Shown here piece by piece: positions 22,300-33,790 of a stretch of 64,000 nucleotides of DNA. Source of the stretch: Clarkia xantiana subsp. parviflora (lineage: Eukaryota > Streptophyta > Magnoliopsida > Myrtales > Onagraceae); contig JAPTYO010000003.1 of the NCBI GenBank assembly GCA_036873135.1, positions 20,236,001 to 20,300,000 on the forward strand, in the 5' to 3' direction. The translations under genes and the position numbers were made by a program. A model generated the notes under the pieces. The model made no database searches. It had not been told where the DNA came from and saw nothing but the letters and a program-made list of their open reading frames with translations. Numbering within the stretch: the first letter of the stretch is position 1; each line of letters begins with the position of its first letter.

Positions 22300-23324
22300 G
22301 GGTCAATAACCTGGGAGAGGTCTGAAGTTTGGCCCTTGTTAATTTGAGAGGTCTGAAGATTGAAATGGTGATAACTGAGGTCTGAAGTTTGGACTTTGTG
22401 ATTTTTAGGTTTTCCGTCCAAATTTTCTGTCAAATTTAACAGAACCGTGTGAAATGTCAAAAATACCCTTTTGTAATATTTGAATTAATAAAAAGTTTAA
22501 TTAATATAAAGATGAAAGGACAAAAATACCCCTGTCCATAATTTTAACCTAACCCAACTCCGATCACCACCACGGCTCCGGCCGGCCACCACCCTCTCCG
22601 GCGACCACCACTCTCTCCGGCGACCACCACCCTCTCCGGCCGGCCACCACCCTCTCCGACGACCGCCACCACGGCCTCAATTGGGCCCAAATCGGAGCCA
22701 CCGGCCCCGATTGGGCCCAAATCGGAGCCACAAAGCTCCGATCGGAGCTCGGTGGCTCCGATCAGAGCTCTGTGGCTCCGATCTGGGGCCACAGAGCTCC
22801 GATTTGGAGCTCTGTGGCTCTGTAGCTCCGATTTGGGGCCACAGAGCTCCGATCGGAGCCACCGAGCTCCGATCGGAGCCACCGAGCTCCGATCGGAGCT
22901 TTGTGGCTCCGATTTGGGCCAATTGGGGTCGTGGTGGCGGTCGTCGGAGAGGGTGGTGGCCGGCCGGAGAGGGTGGTGGTCGCCGGAGAGGGTGGTGGTC
23001 GCCGGAGAGAGTGGTGGTCGCCGGAGTCGGGTAGTGGCCGGCCGGAGCCGTGGTGGTGGCTGGAGTTGGGTGGTGGCCTTAAGGGCATTTTCGTCTTTTC
23101 ATTGAATCATGTGAGATGCAAGAAGGGTATTTTTGGAATTTTTTTTTATTTCTGGTCACATGCAATGCACATGACCAACTTCCGTCAGTTTTAACGGAAA
23201 AAACTAACGGAGACCTCTATTATCTACAAGTCGAAACTTCAGACCATTGTTATCACCATTTCAAACTTCAGACCTCTCAAATTCACAAGGGTCAAACTTC
23301 AGACCTCTCCCAGGTTATTGACCC
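22300..23324. mobile_element. Foldback Mutator-like element M5
   Basis: A 1025-bp element with ends GGGTCAATAACCTGGGAGAG and CTCTCCCAGGTTATTGACCC and a perfect 9-bp duplication TAAATACTT (22291-22299 and 23325-23333). The AT-rich outer arms enclose a GC-rich core (22550-23080) of CCGGCGACCACC / GGTGGTCGCCGG repeats around a centre built from the palindromic word GCTCCGATCGGAGC. Long open frames cross the core in several frames on both strands because of the repeat period; none resembles a protein. Inverted in orientation relative to M1 and M11. Confidence 0.92.
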
Positions 23325-23399
23325 TAAATACTTCTCTTGATTCACGTTCAAGACCAAACCAAACAAATATCGACTACCCGGGACAGACAACACTAAAAA

Positions 23400-23760
23400 A
23401 AGCATCACTCTGTTCACATCCATAAGCATAGAGAAGACGATTCCATATATACAGCGGATCGGTCGACGGTCGGAACGGATAGAAGAGATCTGTTAATCTC
23501 TAACTTGAATTACAGCGGTACCGATGAGATGTGAAGGAAAGCTAGGTATGGCGCCGATTTTGGTTTCGGATGCTCTGACGAAATTGGAGTGGGTGTCGAC
23601 GAAGTTGGATCTCACATGGATCAAATCGGGACCAGTTGGACGCGAGCCTTGATGGACAGAACAGATGAACAAGGATGGAATGTGAAGCGTCTCTGATTGC
23701 ACCGGAAAGAATGAAGGAGATAAGGATGGAGGTGAGAGTTTATTTATGATTGCGTATGGG
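23400..23760. other. GC-balanced segment within Helitron H2
   Basis: This part of the Helitron has a composition closer to coding DNA than its surroundings, and a 69-codon frame on the minus strand (23702-23493) whose protein I do not recognise. Helitrons often carry host gene pieces, so capture is possible, but there is no identified parent. Confidence 0.25.
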
Positions 23761-24634
23761 GCTAGATAAATTAGGGTTAAAGTAGAATACGGTTATGGTT
23801 TTTTTTTTTTACCAATCTATCTGGTTATGGTTTTGGGTATTTAGATTACAAAGATTCTTAGCCTATCATAGTCGATTTTTTTTTCCATAACACGTAGCTT
23901 GACCGAATGACCGTTGATAATAAAGTAGTAAGTATTAATAAAATTATAATCTTTAAATTTCGATATATTAATATAGATTATAATAATAGAATATTTTTTT
24001 TGCAATGGATTATTATTAATATTATTACTGTTATTATTATTAATACTACTGTTATTTTTGTGTGGGTCGTTAAAAAATGAGAGCCGCATTTAATTTTTTC
24101 CGGTAGAAAGAACATTTCACTTTGTTTGGTTTTTAATGTTTAAGATATTAATGTATTTTTTTCCAAAAATATTAAAGTATTTACTGCACGTAATCTCAAT
24201 TTCTAAATTATTAAAACTTTAATATTTTTTTATTTATTTTCCTTCCCTCAATCATGCAATTCATGTATTCAACAAATTTGATCTAATTTACGTATTTAAT
24301 GAATACTGAGGGAAAAAAATACTAGAATCATTCATCTACGTTATCATAACAATTATTTCATTTAAAAAATAAACACACACACTTTATTCAATTTTCATTA
24401 ATTTTTTCTTAAAGCACTAAACTATTAGGTTTAATAGAAAATGAATTATAAGCTGCCTTCAAATTGGTAAATAAATATATATTTTTTATAAATAATATAT
24501 GTCCATCTGAAAACAAAAATTATATTATTGAATGCAACTAACTCAAAACACAAAATTTCAACATTTTACATTACACAAATAAACAAGTACTGTTTAACGG
24601 GTCATCCCGCGCGTAGCGCGGGGTCAGCACCTAG

Positions 24635-25138
24635 TATATATATAAGGGAACATGTGAGAGGGTGTTTTAGTATAAAGTTGTCACATCAGCATTTTAGATT
24701 ACCCATGGAGTGCCACCTCATCTTTTTTTATTTTCCTCACATCTCATTAAATATATATATAATTCATTAGTTAACCCTAAAAATTTATTATCAACAAACA
24801 ACCCCTAATTATCTATCTATCTATCTATCTATCTATATCTATATAAATAAAGCAATATGTGAGAACAAGTTAATCATTATAATTTTAGCAAAGATATGAA
24901 AATTAGAAACTACAATTAGGGTAAGAACCAATATTTTTCACAAATAAATATTAAAAAGTGTACGTTCTCATAAATTTCTTATAAATTATTTAGAGTTTAT
25001 TTATTCGGATGCAATTATAATTCATTTGGTTCTACGCTATCTTATTCTTTATATAATTCCATTAAATCATTGGGATTTTATTAAATAAGAGTATATTATT
25101 TGTACATATTAACGAAGATACCCGTGCAACGCGCGGGT
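24635..25138 (+). mobile_element. Helitron-like element (H3), directly abutting H2
   Basis: Begins TATATATATAAGGGAACATG right after the CTAG of H2, matching the 5' block of H2 (AAGGGAACAT.TGAGAG.GTG, then CACATCA(G/T)CATTTTA). It ends with a hairpin ACCCGTGCAACGCGCGGGT at 25119-25137, but the terminal CTAG has decayed to ATAGT. A second 5'-type block (TCTATATAAATAAAGCAATATGTGAG) occurs near 24835 after an (ATCT)n tract. Confidence 0.5.
24807..24834. repeat. (ATCT)n microsatellite
   Basis: About six tandem TCTA/ATCT units inside the Helitron block. Confidence 0.85.
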
Positions 25139-25927
25139 ATAGTATATATAATAAAGCAATAGGAAAGAGATTAATTAATCCTAATGCTACCACATCAGAG
25201 ATTAAGGCAATCATGAGGCTGCCACGTTAGCACACACTCAGCACTCTAAGTTTGAGATCGACATGTTAAATTATATTTGAGCTTAGGCTGAATTATTTTA
25301 GCACTCTAAGTTTGAGATCGACATGTTAAATTAAATATTTGGGCTTGGGCAGAATTATTTTATTTACATACTAAGGTATTCGGCTGAATACGTTTGGCTC
25401 AAATTATTAATTGGACTTAATTACACATAATAATTAAGTCTTAACTCTAATAAACAATTTATAATAAAAATAACATTAAACTAACATTTAAAAATGTGAT
25501 TAACACAAATTCAATAATTTTGGAACAATGTAATATAGTGTAATGTGGGATAAGCATTTTTATACAATTTTGTAACAAATCATCTTGCGCGTTGCGTTGA
25601 GACAACACTCTTATTATATTGTTTAATCTACAAAGTGAAAATGAAGATGCTTGGGCCTTTTCCAATGATTAAGAATGTGAATATGACAACAATGTCAATA
25701 CGAATTGGAATGATGATAGAAGAACTTGAAAACAATGCATTATGACAATTCTAAATTATATTCATTCTGCGAGTCGAGAAGATCAGTATCAACAATGAAG
25801 ATTAGAGACTTGCTGTATACTATGTCCAAAATCAAGAAACTTAAAACAGTTTTTAATTTTTTACGTATAATGTTAATATTTATATTTTAACAGGTCGCCC
25901 CGCACTATGCGCGGGGTAAGCACCTAG
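25139..25927 (+). mobile_element. Non-autonomous Helitron (H4)
   Basis: Begins AGTATATATAATAAAGCAATAG directly after H3 and ends with the hairpin CCCCGCACTATGCGCGGGG then TAAGCACCTAG, followed by TT. A 60-bp unit starting GCACTCTAAGTTTGAGATCG is tandemly duplicated (25241 and 25301). No coding content. Confidence 0.6.
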
Positions 25928-26670
25928 TTTATGGGAATTATTCAATCCTAACTTCCCACCAATAATCGTCATGCTGATATTCAAATATTAACAACAGGCG
26001 TACAGGTACAATTAATTCTGAAGGCATTTCCAACGGACCTGACTTATCAGCTCACTGTGACAGCAGCTCGGTGACAGGAATGGACAGCTGCACAGGAAAG
26101 AGAGTCACACAGCAATAAAGGGTGTCAGGTGATAACGTTGGTGACTCACGGAGCTGATCTGGCTCAACCTCCACCTTAGCAAGTTATTTCCTTTCTCTCG
26201 AAAAGTCAATTATGCACTACAAGTCTACAAGCATAATTAACAATGGGCTTATTTCGGCTTAGGGAGCTACCTTATTTGGGCTAAGGCAATTCAAATATTA
26301 TAATAATAATATGGGCTCAATTATTTACAAAATTAATTTTTTATTTAGGCTGATTACTTTTAAATAATTAATCAATCTCTTCAAAACGTATTAAGAAATT
26401 CTCACGGGTGATAAATGATGTTGCGTGTACATATTTGGAAATGACTGGCTAAAATGTAGTCGAATTTATTTCAACTCGATTTCTCAGCAGTTAAATTATG
26501 ATAAAGAATCAATCATAATTCAAAAGACAATCAATGTAGTTTGAGTTTATTTCAACTACGGGCAAGTAAGGTATATATATTGGCTTCTTTATTGAGTGTA
26601 TATATTGTATATTTTATTTATAAAAATGTTATTCATTATTTATTGGTTGGCTTAAATATTAATTATTTTA

Positions 26671-27613
26671 GGGTTAAGAACCTATGAAATGTCTGAACTA
26701 TCACCCATGTTAACGGGAGAGGTCTGAAATTTAAAAAGTTAATAACAGAGGTCTGAAATTTCTGTTTTGTTGATAACAGCGGTCTCCATTAGTTTTTTCC
26801 GTTAAAACTAATGGAAGTTGGTCACATGCTTGGCATGTGACCGGAAATAAAATAAATTTCCAAAAATGCCATTCTATCAAGTGTGCCCCTCACATGCATG
26901 GAGTGAAAAGACCAAAATGCCCTTGAAGCCACCACGGTACTCCGGCGACCACCAATCGTACTCCGGCGACCACCACCGTACTCCGGCGACCACTACCGTA
27001 CTCCGGCGACCACCACCGTACTCCGGCGACCACCACTGTACTTCGGCGACCACCACCAAGGCTCCGATTGGGCCAAAATCGGAGCCACCGGCCCCGATTG
27101 GGCTCCGATCGGAGCCAAAAAGCAACGATCTAGAGCTCTGTGGCTCCGGTCGGGGCCACAGAGCTCCGATCGGAGCTTTTTTTGCTCTGATCGGAGCTTT
27201 TTTGGCCCCGATCGGAGCTTTTTGGCCCCGATCGGAGCTTTTTTGCCGAGGTGGTGGCCGGAGTCGGGTCGCCGGAGCCGAGGTGGTGGTCGTCGGAGTC
27301 GAGGTGGTGGTCGCCGGAGTCGGGTGGTGGTGGCCGGGGTCGGGTGATGTTGGCCGGAGTTGGGTGGTTTTAATTTGACTTTAGGGGTAAAATTGTCATT
27401 TCACATTTCCTTAAATAAGATATTAAATAAAACAAAATATTAAAGGGGCAAAAATGTCATTTCACACAATTCTGTTAAATTTAACCTTAAAAATGGACGG
27501 AAAACCTCAAATCAACAAAATTGAAATTTCAGACCTCTGTTATTAACTTTTTAAATTTCAGACATCTCCCGTTAACATGGGTGATAGTTCAGACCTTTAT
27601 AGGTTCTTAACCC
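26671..27613. mobile_element. Foldback Mutator-like element M6
   Basis: A 943-bp element with ends GGGTTAAGAACCTAT and ATAGGTTCTTAACCC and a perfect 9-bp duplication ATTATTTTA (26662-26670 and 27614-27622). The core has tandem TACTCCGGCGACCACCA units (26938-27060), then GCTCCGATCGGAGC words, then GGTGGTCGCCGGAGTCG. The GC-rich open frame at 26866-27378 is repeat, not a gene. Confidence 0.92.
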
Positions 27614-28124
27614 ATTATTTTACTACAATTGGGTTAAATATTTTCTTTTACTGTATGTCGGCCCTTACTTTCTGTTGTTGTGTGTTGCTTTAATAAGATC
27701 ACGTCATTTTACCAAAAAAAAAAAAAAATTGAGTTACATTTTATAAGCTGATGTGGAGCCATGAAAAGCTAGCTCATATAATAATGTGTTTATATAAAGA
27801 AATATAATTTGTTTGATTAAATTATATATTAACACGTAGCGGAACCGACAATGCAAAGCTTTAAATTTATTTTTACAGATTTTGGCTTTTTGTTTGTTTT
27901 TTTTGTTCTTTTATATTTATTAATATTTATATATTAGGTTACACGAGATTTTAAATAAACAGACGTATGTTATAATGTATTAGACTGATATTTTTTGGAA
28001 AGCTTATTTATTATTTTGAGATGTTTTCTACTTTTTTTAAGAGTTCCGTATAATTATGTTGTAGACTAGGCAATATAAAGATTCGTTAAACTTGAGATTA
28101 TACTGTATATATATACATACAGAA

Positions 28125-28906
28125 GGGTTAAATGGTCTTTTGGTGGCATCCGTTAGTCGACTGTCAAGTTTGACCGTTAAATACTTTTATTTTCTCTAAT
28201 TTAGCCCTCCAATGTATACACCTAACTTTTAATTTTTACAATTTAGTCCATAAAAAAATCCAATTGTACCCTAGGGTCAAATTGACCTAGCCATGGTGCG
28301 ACTCATGGCAAGGTCGGACCACGGCTCGGCTCGTCGGACCTGGGCAACCCCAGCCGTGTTCCGTCCCAGCCATGAGTCGCACCATGGCTGGGTCAATTGG
28401 ACCCAAGAGTGCAATTGGATTTAGGTCAATTGAACCCTTGGGTCCTATTGACCCAGCCATGGTGCGACCCATGGCTAGGGTCGCCCAAGTCCGGCGACCC
28501 GAGTTGTGGTCCGACCCAGCCATGGATCACACCGTAGTTGGGTTAATTGGACCAAAATGTTCAATTGACCCATCCATGATGCGACCATGGCTGGGTCGAA
28601 CCACCAAATTGAACCCTTGGGTCCAATTAACCCAGTCGTGGTCCGACCCAACCATGGGTCGCACCATGACTAGGTCAATTGAGGTTTTTAGGGACTAAAT
28701 TGCAAAAAATACAAGTTAGGTGTATAAATTAAATGACTAAATTCAAGAAAATAAGAGTATTTAACGGTCAAACTTGACAGTTGACTAATAGATGCACCAA
28801 AAGTCTACAAAATGCAAACATATGACAGCAAAAGCCTACAAAATAAAACATATGACACCAAAGCCAACATTTGTCAAACATATAGCACCAAAAGACCATT
28901 TAACCC
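28125..28906. mobile_element. Foldback Mutator-like element M7
   Basis: A 782-bp element with ends GGGTTAAATGGTCTTTTGG and CCAAAAGACCATTTAACCC. The 9-bp flanks CATACAGAA and TATTAAGAA agree at six positions, so the duplication has decayed. The core is built of CCATGG and GGGTCGCACCATGG-type words (about 28260-28690) in both orientations. It sits inside the left arm of the giant inverted duplication, which it splits. Confidence 0.8.
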
Positions 28907-29018
28907 TATTAAGAAGCGTGTTAACCTTAAAATTATGTCTTATATATACTTATTTAGTAAATGTAATGTATAAAAATCATAAAAAAAAAATACATTTACT
29001 AAGTAATATTTATAAGAC

Positions 29019-29022
<4 letters not shown>

Positions 29023-29052
<30 letters not shown>
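29023..29052. repeat. (TA)n microsatellite
   Basis: About 15 TA units at the position where the two arms of the inverted duplication stop matching. Confidence 0.85.
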
Positions 29053-29056
<4 letters not shown>

Positions 29057-29648
29057 TTCATAAACAGCTACCCCTAAAATAAAAATATAAAGGTATTATA
29101 TTCAAATATTTTATACGACTAATTTTACGATTGAATGTATTTATGTCGTTTATATGTTTTAATGTTAATTTATTGTTTAGTTTCCCCTCCTTAAATTTAC
29201 ATTTTTTTTAAAAAAAAATATCATTTTTTTTTGTAAGTAAAGTGCATGGGTATGTATCTAGTATATATCTAAATTTAGAATAAAGATGTAAATTTTTATA
29301 AGTGAACAATTTAAAACTCATAATTGTGACTTGTCCACGTAGCACAATAATACGTATATGAGAGCAAAAGCTAATGATGATAACCTGAAAACTACCATTT
29401 TTACCACATTTCATTATCTAATTTAATGGTAATGTATTTCGTTATATTAAATTATATATATGTACAAATATATTTTTGGGCATTTACTAACCTATGCTAG
29501 TTAATCAAATGTAAGCTGCATATAACTCAAAAGCTCCAAAATAAATGATAAATCTTAAAATGATCAATTTTTGTCACGTGTGATTATTTAGTTTAATTTA
29601 ATTGTATTATATTTTTCAGAGTACATTATAGATGTGTACATTTTTTTT

Positions 29649-30531
29649 GGGTTAAAGGTACTTTTGCTGCCACATGTTTGACTAGTGTAGGTTTTTGGTG
29701 CCATATGTTTAGTTTTGTAGGCTTTTGGTGTCATATGTTTGTGAGGTTGTATGTTTTATGTTCTTCGTTAGTCAACAGTTAGTTTGACCGTTAAATACTT
29801 TTATTTTGTTCAATTTAACCCTTAAATTTATATTTCTAAAATTTAATATTTACATTTTAGTCCTAGTGTTTGCTCAAGTCACCGTCGAAGGCCGCCGACC
29901 ACCCACCACCTCCAAAGCCGCCGCCAACCACCACGAAAATGGCCGGCCACCACCATTTGGGGCTGGAAACCACCCCAATTGGTGGTGGCCGGCCCCAATT
30001 GGTGGTGGCCAGCCCAATCGGGGCCGGCCACCACCAATTGGTGGTGGCTACAGCCCTAATCGGGCCGACCACCACCAATTGGGGCCGGCCACCACCAATT
30101 GGGGTGGTGGGCGGCCCCAAATGGTGGTGGCCGGCCCGATTAGGGCTGCAGCCACCACCAATTGGTGGTGGCCGGCCCCGATTGGGGTGGCCACCACCAA
30201 TTGGTGGTGGAATCGGGGCCGGCGGCCCCAATTGATGGTGGCCGGCCATTTTTGTGGTGGTCGGCGGCGGCTTTAGAGGTGGTGGGTGGTGGACGATGAC
30301 TTGAGCAAACAATAGGGACTAAAGTGTAAATATTAAAATTTTGAAATATAAATTTGAGGACTAAATTGAACAAAACAAAAGTATTTAACGGTCAAACTAA
30401 CTGTTGACTAACGGAAGAACAAAAAACATACAACCTCTCAAACATATGGCACCAAAAGCCTACAAAACTAAACATACGGCACCAAAAACCTACACTGGTC
30501 AAACATATGACACCAAAAGTACCTTTAACCT
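29649..30531. mobile_element. Foldback Mutator-like element M8 at the centre of the inverted duplication
   Basis: An ~880-bp element with ends GGGTTAAAGGTACTTTTG and CAAAAGTACCTTTAACC, flanked by T-runs so the duplication cannot be read precisely. The core (29890-30290) is built from CCACCACCAATTGGTGGTGG and CCGGCCCCAATTGG words. Long overlapping open frames on both strands (up to 156 codons) are repeat-driven. Confidence 0.82.
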
Positions 30532-30619
30532 TTTTTTTTTGGGGTCTTATATTAACCTAGTCTATTTAAATTTAAATGCTGATTTCAGTCTAGGTTAATA
30601 TATGATTCAAAGAAATTGT

Positions 30620-31215
30620 ACACATATATAATGTAACCTGAAAAATATAACATAATATAATATAATTAAACTAAACTAAGTATATACAAAAATATATAAC
30701 AGTCTTATAAATATTATTTAGTAAATGTATTTTTGTACAATTTACATATTACATCTACTAAATAAGCATATACAAGACATAATTTTAAAGTTAACACGAC
30801 TCATTATATATATAGTATAATCATAAGTTCAACGAATCTTTATATTGCCCGGTCTACAACATAATTATATGAAACTCTAGAAAACAAATGAAAATAACAA
30901 ATAAGATTTCCGAAAAAATCAGTATATTACACTATAACAAACATTTATTTATGTAAAATCTCATGTAACCTATATCATATATATATATATAAAAGAACAA
31001 AGCAATCTTGGAAAAAATAAAACAAAAGAAGCCAAAAATTCTAGATATAAATTTAAAGTTTCGCATTATCGGTTCCGCTACGTGTTAATGTATAATTTAA
31101 TCAAACAAATTATATTTCTTTATATCGACACATTATTATATTTATTAATTAAAAATACCCAGCCAAACAAAAAAAAAACAATTTTGTAAATAATTGAGCC
31201 CATATTATTATCTAT
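30620..31215. repeat. Right arm of the giant inverted duplication
   Basis: Reverse complement of parts of 26298-29640 at an estimated 80-85% identity over the stretches I compared by eye. Unlike the left arm it is not interrupted by any foldback element. Confidence 0.85.
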
Positions 31216-31224
31216 TTACCAATA

Positions 31225-31790
31225 TATTAAATGTGAAGTGTCCTCACCCCGAATAGTCACTTACTATAATCCAAAGGGCACAACTTTAACCATCTATCTA
31301 TTTAGGCCTGCCTGACATACAAACCGGAATGGCCCAACCTTCAAACCCAACCACAATAATGCTTTTATTTGGGCCGATGAATAGCCACAATAATGAGGAT
31401 CCATAATTTATTGATTTTTCAATAAATCATGAACAGACACACCGAGAACTCTAATTTTTTTTTTGGTCGGTGACCGAGAACCCTAATTAAAGCAGTACAC
31501 ACCGCGTTCTGTCACTCTGCCGCTCCCCGTCGCTCTGTCGTTTCGTCGGTCCATCGCTCTCTACCGTTCTGTCGCGCTACTTTTCTGTAGTCAGCCCACT
31601 CGCCAAGAACGCCGCTGCAGTTCCACTAGGCCAGTGCTCGATCGGCAACTCGCCTCACAAGGATGATGTGCCTTTAAACCGCCAAATGTGATTGAATTGT
31701 GTCAGCTATTTAACCGTTTAATGTGATACTGGATTCATATTATGAATTCATTCTTAATTTCTACTTGCTGTAGAAGAAGATAATGTAGAA
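31225..31790. other. Intergenic; UTR-like GC-richer block
   Basis: Positions about 31500-31680 are pyrimidine-rich and more GC-balanced (GCTCTGTCG, CTCTACCGTTCTGTCG), like a plant 5' leader, but no convincing start codon and reading frame follow. Possibly the leader of a captured gene. Confidence 0.3.
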
Positions 31791-31995
31791 CCGAAGAAGA
31801 AGAAGAAGAAGAAGAAGAAGAAGAAGAAGAAGGCGAAAGTTATAGAGCGCATCGTCTTCGTCCTCGACTGCACTGGGGATTCTAGGAAGGGTCAAGCGCC
31901 GATACCCAGATTTAACGCCCAGAAGAACATGAATATTGAGGAATGCCCATGTTATTCTTGATATATCCTCTTATGCCTCCACTTCTTCCAAAGGT
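31770..31995 (+). pseudogene. Broken exon-like fragment, possibly NEP1/EMG1-related
   Basis: After the (GAA)n tract the frame reads lysine-rich sequence and then AKVIERIVFVLD before losing similarity. A different frame further on gives words like the Tyr-Gln-Ile-Leu-Asn and Leu-Leu-x-Leu blocks of the ribosome-biogenesis methyltransferase NEP1/EMG1, and the segment ends at a donor-like AAAG|GTATAC near 31993. If real, it is a frameshifted remnant. The resemblance is weak and from memory only; it could be chance. Confidence 0.2.
31791..31832. repeat. (GAA)n microsatellite
   Basis: About 13 tandem AAG/GAA units. In the frame that continues downstream it would encode poly-lysine. Confidence 0.85.
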
Positions 31996-33639
31996 ATACA
32001 CCTACCAACTCACTTACTTCCTCTGCATGTGTCGATTTCATTTGTTGTGTACTTAATTTAATCTGTCGTGCCAATTGCATCACTTGTGTATGAAAGGTCT
32101 GACAGCGGAATAATTTTTCCTTGATTTTTACATATATTGTTTATATGTTCAATTAATCAAAATTCTAATTCAAACGACATTTTCTTTCAATGGCATTCAA
32201 GTTGTTCGAAGTCTTGCATATTTTTTTTGTTTTGTTGGTAAAACAAATCTTTACTGCTGATTTTGGTCATCTCTAAGGAATGAGAGTAAGAACTAATAAT
32301 AGATTTTCTATTTGGTTATCGTTAGTTGATAATTATTTTTATGATTAGGTGTTGTCTCGATAATGTCGAGCCCTGAACCTCATGATTGGTAAAAACTACT
32401 GCATAACGGATCTTGTCACTTTAAAAGAATCTGCAATCTTCAACTGTCTTATATTTCTATTTCATTGTTTATAGTGTAGGTAATTTACTATCATAAACTC
32501 ATCATATAACTTACTTTGTAGCATATATGTATATACTACGATCAATAATCAAGAATTTGTTATCTTCTCAATGTAAGTAAAGTTTAATTACATGAGTGAC
32601 TTCTTTGAATATCATGCTCCTTACACTTATGCATATATACTCGATTGATAAGAAATATAATTATATTCTCTAGGGTTTATATTTTATGTTCATATAGCAT
32701 GGGAGAAGTCATTGTAGATTCTAATAATCTATCGCGGAGCCTAAGTTGTGTTGTGCCTTTTATTTGCGGTTCAGTTACTTGTTTTACATAACTAATTTGT
32801 AACACCAGCAGTTATTGCACATACGCATGCACAGAAATTCTATTGTTCTGCATTTAATTTGTATCTCTGATTTTGCATCACGGATGGTACTATCTCATTT
32901 TTTTATCCGCCAAAATTTCAGTAGAATCTGGTTCTCACAATTCTACAAATTCACCTTATACGCTAGATTGGGATGAAAATGGAAACTTAAGTCGCTTAGC
33001 ATCAATTATTGATATGTAGAGAGTCTCCACTATATATTTGAACTCGTGGTATGATGCTGATGGCTCTGCTCCATTTTGATGAAATATGCATTTTTAGTTT
33101 GATAGAAATCGGAAAAAGAATATACATAGGCTAAACCTAATGGACCGCAGTGTTGATTAGTTCATGAATCTTGTGTAGTCATCTGTCCTTCTAATCTCCA
33201 ATTTGAAGAACCATTAAAGATGTTGTTTGTTTTATAAAATTGGGACAGTTAACTTTTTTGTAGACTTGATTGAGTGTGCATTGACTTACGCACAATTTTA
33301 TCATCCATTTTTTTTTCTGATTAAGTATGCAAAAGCCCTCATTTTGTGGTTGTTCATTGTTATTCCGGCTGAATTTATTAATATCATTAATAATTTTCTT
33401 ACTCATTTTCCTCACATTCAAATTAACAAACGATTGGTCATTCTATTTGCTTACTTATCTCTATTTGACTATATTTTCTCCTATAAAATGTTCCTGTATT
33501 TTTTTATGATTTATGTTACTCTAATATTTGTTTTACTCGTCTGAATTTTTTGTATTTGCTTTTACTACATTTAACTTATTTTGATGCCTAGTATTTGAAA
33601 CATTACATAACAATGTGATGAACCCTCATTCGTGTGTAA

Positions 33640-33790
33640 TTTGCAGCCATCCCGAAAGCTCACTAAAGAAGGAACGTGATGCACACTTCAAATCTTAAAG
33701 AGAACAAAGACTGGTACTACTACAAAAAGGCTTGTAGGCCACAACAAATGCAGGTACTACTACAACAAGGCTTGTAGGCCACTAAGTAGA
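33640..33790 (+). pseudogene. Exon-like fragment with a duplicated WYYY..AC block, possibly RPA1-like
   Basis: Following an acceptor-like TTTGCAG at about 33646, the frame gives ENKDWYYYKKACRPQQ, and a near copy of its second half (TACTACTACAACAAGGCTTG) follows directly. W-Y-Y-K-A-C is the type of sequence found in the C-terminal zinc-binding OB domain of replication protein A large subunits, which plant Helitrons often carry. There is no intact gene; stops surround it. Confidence 0.25.

Larger units (their letters stand above)
21950..24634 (+). mobile_element. Non-autonomous Helitron (H2) containing a nested MULE
   Basis: Starts at a TC after A (TCTGTATATCTAATAAGGG) and ends with the hairpin CCGCGCGTAGCGCGG then GGTCAGCACCTAG, followed by T. 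The 3' terminus is almost identical to that of H1. The interior includes the intact foldback element M5 (22300-23324), which inserted later, and a more GC-balanced stretch at about 23400-23730 that may be captured host DNA but matches nothing I recognise. No Rep/helicase gene. Confidence 0.7.
26298..29640. repeat. Left arm of a giant degenerate inverted duplication
   Basis: Segments 26298-26330, about 27780-28124, 28907-29045 and 29575-29640 each match, in order, the reverse complement of 31215-30620. Examples: ATAATATGGGCTCAATTAT, TTAACACGTAGCGGAACCGA, AATATAAAGATTCGTT(A/G)AAC. The arm is interrupted by foldback elements M6 and M7 and by roughly 540 bp (29045-29575) that have no partner on the right. 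Confidence 0.85.

Noticed and set aside
22544..23194. Many long overlapping open frames on both strands (also at 51146-51803, 29806-30373 and 26866-27378)
   Set aside because: They lie in the GC-rich repeat cores of foldback elements, are open in several frames at once because of the repeat period, and encode only repeated Ala-Pro-Ile-Gly / Pro-Pro-Pro words with no domain.
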